Shown: piece after piece, positions 1 to 6,375 of the stretch
How the letters are laid out: every line of letters starts with the position of its first letter
How positions within the stretch are numbered: position 1 is the first letter of the stretch
Assembly: GCA_030614305.1 (NCBI GenBank)
Contig: JAUWKH010000036.1
Span: forward strand, 1 to 10,443
Direction: 5' to 3'
Source: Bacteroidota bacterium
GTDB taxonomy: Bacteria; Bacteroidota; Bacteroidia; Bacteroidales; JADFUO01
Length of the DNA stretch: 10,443 nucleotides
Notes under the pieces: model-generated
The model's input: only the letters and a program-made list of their open reading frames with translations
The model's database searches: none
Told to the model about the DNA's origin: nothing
Position numbers and translations under genes: made by a program

Positions 1-166
1 AAGTGTAAGCAACTTTAAATTTAAATCCTTGTTCTTTTAAAATTTTTCCGGCTTCTATAGCTTCAATAATACCTTTTTCGGAAAGACCGACATCAGTCCA
101 TCCGGTAAAACGGTTTGCTTTATTCCAGATGCTTTCGCCGTGACGTAATAAAACTAACTTGTTCAT
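1..166 (-). CDS. gpmA: 2,3-bisphosphoglycerate-dependent phosphoglycerate mutase, N-terminal part (cut by window edge)
   Basis: Only the first 55 codons are present; the gene runs off the left edge. Translation from the ATG at 166-164 begins [20 protein letters not shown] and continues with [12 protein letters not shown], close to the N-terminus of E. coli GpmA. The RHGES motif places the histidine that is phosphorylated in catalysis at residue 9 (with Arg8), and the TGW segment is a substrate-loop signature of the cofactor-dependent family. By family knowledge the enzyme interconverts 3- and 2-phosphoglycerate in cytoplasmic glycolysis and gluconeogenesis. The start is secure because the homology begins within three residues of this ATG. 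The leader has no Shine-Dalgarno sequence, as expected in Bacteroidota. It is transcribed divergently from the DUF2723 gene. Confidence 0.93.
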   Translation of the reverse strand, partial: MNKLVLLRHGESIWNKANRFTGWTDVGLSEKGIIEAIEAGKILKEQGFKFKVAYT

Positions 167-184
167 ATTTTATAATTTTTTCAG

Positions 185-215
185 CAAAAATAATAATTAT
201 TATTAATCAAACAAC
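185..215 (-). promoter_or_regulatory. Probable Bacteroidota-type promoter of gpmA
   Basis: Read on the minus strand, TATTTTTG (192-185) fits the -7 consensus TAnnTTTG. Nineteen bases upstream is GTTG (215-212), which carries the TTG core of the -33 element. Transcription would start near 178, giving a leader of only about a dozen bases before the ATG at 166. The -7 match is full but the -33 is partial, and an AT-rich gap can give such matches by chance. Confidence 0.4.
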
Positions 216-270
216 GACTTGTCATCAATGAAGGATTAATATCAGATTTTTTTCATAAATTCGCAGTTCG

Positions 271-306
271 GTATTAAAGCCGACGGGTTAACCCGTCGGT
301 TCATAC
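271..306. repeat. GC-rich perfect palindrome between divergent genes
   Basis: Positions 280-299 read CCGACGGGTTAACCCGTCGG, a perfect 20-bp palindrome, about 70% GC against clearly AT-rich surroundings. Outside it, GTAT (271-274) pairs with ATAC (303-306) across a small asymmetric internal loop, so the symmetric element is probably about 36 bp with decayed outer arms. It lies between divergent gpmA and the DUF2723 gene. It has no T-tract and both genes point away from it, so a terminator is unlikely. It may be a dispersed REP-like element or an operator for a dimeric regulator; the sequence alone does not decide. Confidence 0.7.
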
Positions 307-339
307 TGGGATATGATTATTTTTCACAATTATAAACAT

Positions 340-3300
340 ATGAAAATCTACAAGAAACTAAATAATATCATTGGCTGGATAATTTTTGCAATTGCAACAA
401 TGGTTTATATCATTACATCAGAGCCAACAGCAAGTTTTTGGGATTGTGGTGAATATATAGCAACAGCATACAAATTGCAAGTAGGACACCCGCCCGGAGC
501 ACCATTATTTCAATTGCTGGGCAGGTTTTTTTCATTATTTGCTTTTGGCGATACAAGCCTTGTTGCAAGGATGATAAACACCATGTCGGCACTATCAAGC
601 AGTTTTACTATCCTTTTCTTGTTTTGGTCAATTACTATCCTGGCAAAAAAAATAGTTCTTGCTTCAGGTGAGATTACCAAAGCAAAAATGTATGCAATTT
701 TTGGCAGCGGAATTGTCGGAGCCTTAGCTTTCACTTTTTCCGATTCTTTCTGGTTTTCGGCTGTGGAAGGCGAAGTTTACGCAATGTCATCATTTTTTAC
801 AGCCGTAGTTTTCTGGGCTATATTAAAGTGGGAAGAAACTGCCGACCAAGATCATTCGTACAGATGGCTGATATTAATTGCTTACCTGATAGGATTATCA
901 ATTGGCGTACATCTTTTAAACTTACTTGCAATTCCTGCTATAACATTTGTTTATTATTTCAAAAAATATAAACCAACTAAAAAAGGAATTTTTATAACAC
1001 TGATAATTTCATTTATTATTTTAGCTGTAATAATGTATGCTATTGTTCCATGGATAGTAAATTTTGCCGGTCTTTTTGAAAGGTTTTTCGTTAATTCAAT
1101 CGGATTGCCCTTTAATACAGGAACAATAATTTATTTTATTTTATTAATCAGCGGAATTATCTGGGGATTAGTATATACGAAAAAACATAAAAAAGTTATT
1201 CTTAATACTATCATTCTTGGATTTATATTTATTTTGATCGGATATTCTTCATTTTTCTTATTGATTATTCGTTCAAATGCAAATACTCCGATTGATGAAA
1301 ACAATCCCGAAGATGCAATCAGCCTGCTGGCATACCTTAACCGTGAGCAATATGGTGATTGGCCTCTTTTGCACGGACAATATTATAATGCCCCAATGGT
1401 TGACAGAAAAGATGGAAATCCTGTTTACATAAAAGACAAGGAGAAAGGAAAATATGTAATTTCAGACGACAGAAAAAATACCATCCCTGTTTATGATGCA
1501 AAATATGAAACGATTTTTCCCCGAATGTGGAGCAGTACCGAAACCATTTATGTTGATGATTATAAAAGATGGGCAGGAATTAAAAGAGACCCGGATAATA
1601 AACACATCCCGACTTTTGGTGAAAACCTTAGATTCTTCTTCAAGTACCAGTTAGGTCACATGTATTTCAGATATCTTATGTGGAATTTTGCAGGAAGGCA
1701 AAATGATATACAGGGAAGAGGAGGCTTATTAAAAGGTAATTGGATAAGCGGCATTAATTTTATTGATGAATGGAGACTTGGCCCTCAAAATAATTTACCT
1801 GAAAGCATGGAAAATAAAGGAAGAAACAAATTCTATTTCCTTCCGCTGATATTGGGATTGATAGGAATATTTTATCAGTTTAACAAAAATTATAAAGATG
1901 GCATTGTAGTTTCTCTTCTTTTTATTATGACCGGGATAGCTATTGTAATTTATTTAAATCAGTATTCACCGCAACCCCGTGAAAGGGATTATGCTTATGC
2001 AGCTACATTTTATGCTTTTGCAATTTGGATTGGTTTGGGAGTATTATCAATATTTGATTTTTTTGCAAAAAAATTCAAGCCGAAAATTTCTGCTTTTGCC
2101 ACAACACTAATTTGCCTGATATTAGTTCCCGGAATCATGGCTAAAGATGGCTGGGACGACCATGATCGCTCAGGCAGATATACTGCACTTCAGGTTGCAA
2201 AAAATTATCTTAACTCATGTGCTCAAAACGCAATATTGTTTACCAACGGTGATAATGATACTTTCCCGCTATGGTACGCACAGGAAGTTGAAGGCATTAG
2301 AACCGATGTTCGTGTTGCAAATATGAGCCTGTTAAATACCGATTGGTATATTGATCAACTTAAACGTAAAGCCTATGATTCCGACCCTGTGCCATTTTCA
2401 TTAACAAAAGATAAATATATTCAGGGAACAAGGGATTATGTTCCAATAATTAAAAATGAACAATTACTTAATAAATATTACGATTTGAAAGAAATCATAG
2501 CATTTGTTGCCAGTGATAATCCCAACTCAAAATTCAGCAGCCAGATAGGACTGATGGATTATATCCCGACAAATAAATTTAAAGTATCCGTTGACTCCTC
2601 AACTCTTGTTGAAAATGGTACGGTTCCATTGGAACTTGCTGATAAAATTGTTCCTGTTGAATGGACTTTAAACAGAGATGGAGTTCATAAAAATAAGTTG
2701 ATGGTTCTTGACCTTTTGGCAACAAACAACTGGGAACGACCGGTTTACTTTGCCATCACAACCGGAAATGAGGCTTACATTAACCTTACGGATTACTTTC
2801 AGCTTGAAGGAATGGCTTACCGTTTAGTGCCAATAAAAACAAAAAGAACCGACGGACAAATAGGACGTATCAATACGGATGTGATGTATGATAACCTTAT
2901 GAATAAATTTTATGTAGGCATGCAGGATCAGGATATTTATCTTAATGAAGATAATATCAGGATGACCATGAATTTGAGAAGTATTTATACAAGACTGGCA
3001 GATGAGTTAATAATTGAAGGGAAAAAAGATTCTGCTGTTGCGGTTTTAAACAGGTGTATTGAGTTAATGCCTGATGAAACTGTAAGATATAATTATTTTG
3101 TTTTACCGATAGCAGAAAGTTATTATAAAGCCGGTGAAGCCGAAAAAGCTAATAAAATTGTTTTAAGACTGATAGAATTAATTGAGCAGGATTTGAATTA
3201 TTATTTTTTGTTTACCGGACAGAAAGCTAAATTGATTGAATTTGAAAAACAACAAGGTTTGGCAAAACTGCACAAAATAAATCAGGTTACACAAGAATAC

Positions 3301-3387
3301 GAACAAACTGATTTAAGCAAAATATCAGGAGATATTTTTGAACAATATTACGGCTTATATCTCCAAAATCAGAATATCAGGAAATAA
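340..3387 (+). CDS. DUF2723 (TMEM260-like) multi-pass membrane protein, probable GT-C glycosyltransferase
   Basis: The protein has 1015 residues from the chosen ATG. An N-terminal membrane anchor is followed by FWDCGE (33-38) and HPPGAP (50-55), the hallmark first-loop motifs of DUF2723. About eight hydrophobic segments fill residues 10-315, then comes a soluble stretch (about 315-500) containing MWNFAGRQND near 447. Further membrane segments lie at about 500-610, with RERDYAY near 547. The C-terminal soluble part holds NGDND (636-640) and a helical, TPR-like end. DUF2723 is related to TMEM260, a protein O-mannosyltransferase in animals; for the bacterial proteins a GT-C transferase using a lipid-linked sugar is inferred. 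The invariant-looking Asp and Glu of FWDCGE are candidate catalytic residues. An ATG at 313 would add nine residues; 340 is preferred because family members usually begin just before the LNNIIGW-like segment. It heads a plus-strand cluster, 18 bp before a deacetylase. Confidence 0.9.
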   Translation: MKIYKKLNNIIGWIIFAIATMVYIITSEPTASFWDCGEYIATAYKLQVGHPPGAPLFQLLGRFFSLFAFGDTSLVARMINTMSALSSSFTILFLFWSITILAKKIVLASGEITKAKMYAIFGSGIVGALAFTFSDSFWFSAVEGEVYAMSSFFTAVVFWAILKWEETADQDHSYRWLILIAYLIGLSIGVHLLNLLAIPAITFVYYFKKYKPTKKGIFITLIISFIILAVIMYAIVPWIVNFAGLFERFFVNSIGLPFNTGTIIYFILLISGIIWGLVYTKKHKKVILNTIILGFIFILIGYSSFFLLIIRSNANTPIDENNPEDAISLLAYLNREQYGDWPLLHGQYYNAPMVDRKDGNPVYIKDKEKGKYVISDDRKNTIPVYDAKYETIFPRMWSSTETIYVDDYKRWAGIKRDPDNKHIPTFGENLRFFFKYQLGHMYFRYLMWNFAGRQNDIQGRGGLLKGNWISGINFIDEWRLGPQNNLPESMENKGRNKFYFLPLILGLIGIFYQFNKNYKDGIVVSLLFIMTGIAIVIYLNQYSPQPRERDYAYAATFYAFAIWIGLGVLSIFDFFAKKFKPKISAFATTLICLILVPGIMAKDGWDDHDRSGRYTALQVAKNYLNSCAQNAILFTNGDNDTFPLWYAQEVEGIRTDVRVANMSLLNTDWYIDQLKRKAYDSDPVPFSLTKDKYIQGTRDYVPIIKNEQLLNKYYDLKEIIAFVASDNPNSKFSSQIGLMDYIPTNKFKVSVDSSTLVENGTVPLELADKIVPVEWTLNRDGVHKNKLMVLDLLATNNWERPVYFAITTGNEAYINLTDYFQLEGMAYRLVPIKTKRTDGQIGRINTDVMYDNLMNKFYVGMQDQDIYLNEDNIRMTMNLRSIYTRLADELIIEGKKDSAVAVLNRCIELMPDETVRYNYFVLPIAESYYKAGEAEKANKIVLRLIELIEQDLNYYFLFTGQKAKLIEFEKQQGLAKLHKINQVTQEYEQTDLSKISGDIFEQYYGLYLQNQNIRK

Positions 3388-3405
3388 ATTTAAAATATAA
3401 AAACT

Positions 3406-4029
3406 TTGTATTTTATTAAAACACCATTTCTGCTGAAAAAATTATTTTCTAAAAATCTGGTTTGGGACATTCCGAATAACCGGAAAAAGATCTATTTGAA
3501 TTTTGACGATGGTCCCACTCCTGATGTAACATTGGAAATTTTAATTATTTTAAATAAATTTAATGTAAAAGCAACATTTTTCTGCATTGGTAAAAATGTA
3601 AAAAACCATCCCGATACCTTTAATAAAATAATTGAAGCGGGGCATGATATTGGCAATCATACCTTTAATCATTTAAACGGATGGAAAACCAAAACAAATG
3701 ATTTTATAAAAGATATTAAAAAGTGTGAAAAATATTTTGAATCATTTTTATTCAGACCACCTTACGGTAGAATTTCGTCAAATCAAATAAAATTAATAAA
3801 AAAAGAATATACAATAATAATGTGGTCGGTGCTAACAGGCGATTTTGATAATAAAATAACCAAAGAACAATGCCTGAGCAACGCCATCAACAATACAAAA
3901 GCAGGTTCAATCGTTGTTTTTCATGACAGCAAAAAAGCAAAAGAAAAAGTTTTGTATGTTTTGCCCAGGTTTTTAAAGCACTTTAATGACAAAGGATTTA
4001 CGATTGGGAAACTTTTAGAAAAAAAATAA
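3406..4029 (+). CDS. NodB-type polysaccharide deacetylase (carbohydrate esterase 4 family), TTG start
   Basis: This 207-residue protein is a nearly bare NodB domain. Motif 1 is NFDDGPT with Asp34 (catalytic base) and Asp35 (metal); motif 2 is HTFNH with metal ligands His85 and His89; motif 3 is RPPYGR at 117-122; a WSVLTGD segment follows at 140-146; motif 5 is VVFHDS with His173. All key CE4 residues are present, so it should be an active metal-dependent deacetylase of N- or O-acetylated glycans, perhaps peptidoglycan or exopolysaccharide; the substrate is unknown. There is no signal peptide or membrane segment. The start must be the TTG at 3406: an in-frame stop lies at 3391 and the first internal ATG is past the catalytic motifs. 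It follows the DUF2723 gene by 18 bp, so cotranscription is likely. Confidence 0.9.
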   Translation: MYFIKTPFLLKKLFSKNLVWDIPNNRKKIYLNFDDGPTPDVTLEILIILNKFNVKATFFCIGKNVKNHPDTFNKIIEAGHDIGNHTFNHLNGWKTKTNDFIKDIKKCEKYFESFLFRPPYGRISSNQIKLIKKEYTIIMWSVLTGDFDNKITKEQCLSNAINNTKAGSIVVFHDSKKAKEKVLYVLPRFLKHFNDKGFTIGKLLEKK

Positions 4030-4052
4030 AACAGTGAAAAATTATAAATAAC

Positions 4053-4112
4053 CTTTGCGACTTTGCGGCTTTGCGTGAAAACATTCTCTCGCAAAGACGC
4101 TAAGACGCAAAG
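4053..4112. repeat. Inverted repeat built of 8-bp CTTTGCGN units
   Basis: The left arm (4053-4078) is three 8-base units, CTTTGCGA, CTTTGCGG, CTTTGCGT, plus GA. The right arm (4087-4112) is the reverse complement, also with 8-base periodicity. Arms match at 22 of 26 positions, with an 8-base loop (4079-4086). As RNA this would be a long stable hairpin between the deacetylase stop (4029) and the lipoprotein ATG (4126), with only 13 A/T bases between its foot and the start codon. No T-tract follows, so it does not look like a standard terminator. It resembles a dispersed non-coding repeat. Confidence 0.8.
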
Positions 4113-4125
4113 AAAATAATAAAAT

Positions 4126-5880
4126 ATGAAAAAAATAATAGATGCTAAAAAAATAGTACTCAATTTTTTATTGTTAATTGCTGTAACTTTAATCATTACA
4201 GATTGTGCTAATCCCATTCCACCGAAAGGAGGTCCCAGGGATATTACTCCGCCACAGGTTTTGTATTGCGTGCCTGCAAATTATTCTTCAGGTTTTATAA
4301 CCGACAAAATTTATATCTATTTTGATGAATTTATTAAATTAAATGAAGTGAATAGCCAGGTAATTATTTCACCTCCTTTGGAAGACATGCCTGATTTTAA
4401 AACAAAAGGTAAATCTGTTGTAATTAAATTTGATGAAAAATTAAAAGACAGCACTACTTATACAATATTTTTCGGTGATGCAATAGCTGATATTACTGAA
4501 AATAATCCCGTTTCAAATTTTGAGTATGTATTTTCAACCGGCACTACTGTTGACTCCCTGTCAATTACCGGTGAAGTTTTAAACGCATTTACTCTTAAGC
4601 CGGAAGAAGATATATTTGTTATGCTTTATATTGATAATAATGATACCATACCTTTTGATTCCATCCCTTATTTAGTAAAGCCTTATTATGTTTCAAAAAC
4701 CAATAGCAAAGGGGAATTTGAATTGAACAATTTAAAAGATGAAACATATAAGATTTTTGCTTTACGCGATGCAAACGGTAATTATTTATATGATCTGCCA
4801 AATGAAGAAATCGCTTTCTCAGATAGTCTGCTCATTCCTGATTATTATTATTTTCCTGTTTTTGACAGTCTAATTGCTGATAGCCTGACAGATGAAGCAA
4901 TTTTTAATGATTCACTTGAAATTGATACTATAAATAATAATTTATATAAGCTTTTTCTTTTTCAGGAAATTGATTCCACACAGCAACTTACAAAAGCAGC
5001 ATTAATCCGTAAAGGACAATTGGCTTTTATTTTTAAATTTCCTGTAAAAGATTTAAATATTGAAGTTTTAAATCATCAGTTTGAAACAGATTGGAAGATT
5101 AAGGAGATTAATCCGGAAAAAGACACTGTGTTTTACTGGCTGAAAGATGTTGATATTGATACACTGGTTTTTAAAATTTCTGATGATACACTTATTTTAG
5201 ATACTGTTGAAATTGCTCTTGTTAAACCTGACAGGGGAAAACGATTAAAAAAAGAAAAGGAAAAACCACAAAAAATCCAGATAAAGTCAAATGTAAAAGC
5301 AAATGTTTTAGATATTAATAAGCCACTGAACATTAAATTTACATATCCGGTAAAAAATTATGATTTTTCTAAAATCCTGCTTATTGAAGGTGAAGACACA
5401 ATTGTTTCTCCGCAAATAACATTTGTGGATTCAGTAAAAAGAGAAGCGCAATTATCACGTCAATGGAGCGAAAACACCAATTATCAATTATTTATTCCTG
5501 ATTCGGTTTTTACTGATTTACAAAATTATAGTAATGATACTACTATAATAAATTTTCGAACCAAATTGCTTACCGATTATGGAATACTTTTCCTGAATAT
5601 CAAAATTGATAATCCGAATAAGCATTACATTATTCAATTATTAAATGAAAAAGAAGGTGTATTAAACGAAAGATTTATTACTGAAAATCAGCTTATCAAA
5701 TACGAATACTTGAATCCGGGCAAATATTTGATAAAAGCAATACTTGACGCAAATAATAATGGCAGATGGGATACAGGAGATTATATAAATAATATGCAGC
5801 CCGAAAAAACCTATTATTTCCCAACCGATATTAATATACGTGCAAATTGGGATATTGAGGAAGACTGGGAGCTACAATAG
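4126..5880 (+). CDS. Putative lipoprotein with SbsA/Big_5 Ig-like domain
   Basis: This 584-residue protein starts with lysines and a hydrophobic segment (about 10-25) ending at Cys27, followed by NPIPPKGGPRDITPPQV, the typical beginning of Bacteroidota Ig-like lipoproteins. The Big_5-type Ig-like domain covers about 40-140 and ends at FSTGT. After it come two segments with the same loop, D-A-N-x-N-x-x-x-D, at 215-223 and 541-549, each preceded by a beta-rich stretch like a transthyretin/carboxypeptidase-regulatory fold; these could bind calcium. A lysine-rich linker lies near 370-390. The lipobox is unusual: Asp26 occupies the -1 position, normally Gly, Ala or Ser. No acidic surface-export signal follows the cysteine, so a periplasm-facing outer-membrane anchor is inferred. 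Function is unknown; a structural or envelope-assembly role fits the neighbours. It ends in TAG, 16 bp from the convergent arsR-type gene. Confidence 0.85.
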   Translation: MKKIIDAKKIVLNFLLLIAVTLIITDCANPIPPKGGPRDITPPQVLYCVPANYSSGFITDKIYIYFDEFIKLNEVNSQVIISPPLEDMPDFKTKGKSVVIKFDEKLKDSTTYTIFFGDAIADITENNPVSNFEYVFSTGTTVDSLSITGEVLNAFTLKPEEDIFVMLYIDNNDTIPFDSIPYLVKPYYVSKTNSKGEFELNNLKDETYKIFALRDANGNYLYDLPNEEIAFSDSLLIPDYYYFPVFDSLIADSLTDEAIFNDSLEIDTINNNLYKLFLFQEIDSTQQLTKAALIRKGQLAFIFKFPVKDLNIEVLNHQFETDWKIKEINPEKDTVFYWLKDVDIDTLVFKISDDTLILDTVEIALVKPDRGKRLKKEKEKPQKIQIKSNVKANVLDINKPLNIKFTYPVKNYDFSKILLIEGEDTIVSPQITFVDSVKREAQLSRQWSENTNYQLFIPDSVFTDLQNYSNDTTIINFRTKLLTDYGILFLNIKIDNPNKHYIIQLLNEKEGVLNERFITENQLIKYEYLNPGKYLIKAILDANNNGRWDTGDYINNMQPEKTYYFPTDINIRANWDIEEDWELQ

Positions 5881-5896
5881 AGTTTTATAATAAAAT

Positions 5897-6196
5897 TTAA
5901 TAATCACTACACCTGTTAATACAATCAATAATTTCGGACAAAGCCGCATCTTTTATTGAATATAATATTTTTTTTCCATCCCGTTTTGAAACAAGAAGTC
6001 CTTTAGTTTTTAATATATTCAAATGATGAGAAGCAGATGCTTGTTCAATACCTAGTTTTGTGTAAATTTTAGTAACGTTCATTTTAGGTTCATCATTTAA
6101 CATGTCAATTATTGCAATCCGCATAGGATGTGCAATAGCTCTTAGTTTGCCTGCAGCTGCTTCTAATTTAACTACATCTAATACTGATTTTTTCAT
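5897..6196 (-). CDS. ArsR-family winged helix-turn-helix transcriptional regulator
   Basis: This 99-residue protein has the compact ArsR/SmtB fold: helices at about 10-33 with the AHPMRIAIIDML signature, the recognition helix around EQASASHHLNILKTKGLL (51-68), and the beta wing KRDGKKILYSI (71-81). By family knowledge it would be a dimeric DNA-binding repressor. The classical ELCVC-type arsenic/cadmium site in the recognition region is absent. The only cysteines are Cys92 and Cys96 in the last helix (DCINRC), which could form a metal or redox site in the dimer; this is inference. It has its own promoter and its downstream neighbour is convergent, so it is a single-gene unit with no adjacent transporter or enzyme to suggest a ligand. 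The start ATG (6196-6194) gives the normal family length. Confidence 0.9.
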   Translation of the reverse strand: MKKSVLDVVKLEAAAGKLRAIAHPMRIAIIDMLNDEPKMNVTKIYTKLGIEQASASHHLNILKTKGLLVSKRDGKKILYSIKDAALSEIIDCINRCSDY

Positions 6197-6233
6197 AATG
6201 AAAAAGTTTTAATGTTTAATTAGTAATTTTTTG

Positions 6234-6264
6234 CAAATATATAATAAATTTTAGCATATTCAAA
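6234..6264 (-). promoter_or_regulatory. Bacteroidota-type promoter of the arsR-family gene
   Basis: On the minus strand, TTTG (6264-6261) and TATATTTG (6241-6234) are separated by exactly 19 bases, a full match to the -33/-7 consensus. The predicted start is near 6227, giving a leader of about 30 bases. The -33 element sits inside the inverted repeat ATATTCAAATAT (6256-6267), a possible site for autoregulation by the ArsR protein, although AT-rich palindromes arise easily. The rest of the gap to ade (6269-6375) shows no gene or clear terminator. Confidence 0.65.
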
Positions 6265-6375
6265 TATATGTATGTATAAAATAAGATATATTTTGTATTT
6301 AGTCGAAAAAGTTTACTAAATTTACCAGTACGACCGTATGAACCTGTTCTGTATCAGTATAAAACTAATTGGAAC

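Noticed and set aside
413..734. Two minus-strand open frames inside the DUF2723 gene
   Set aside because: Both are antisense to the conserved FWDCGE/HPPGAP region and following membrane segments, with no domain signal.
4053..4112. Tandem CTTTGCGN units as a mini CRISPR array
   Set aside because: Units are 8 bp with no spacers and the two halves are inverted, not direct; no cas gene is present.
3921..4217. Minus-strand open frame of 98 codons across the deacetylase end and the CTTTGCG hairpin
   Set aside because: It is antisense to the deacetylase 3' end and to the lipoprotein 5' end, shows no recognisable domain, and its middle is translated repeat sequence.
5881..5896. Possible bidirectional terminator between the convergent lipoprotein and arsR-type genes
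   Set aside because: Only a short A/T inverted repeat with a one-base loop is visible; no GC-containing stem.
6320..6375. GTATGAACC near 6334 as a second copy of the palindrome at 271-306
   Set aside because: Only about nine bases are shared with the flank of that palindrome, and the palindromic core is missing; chance is adequate.
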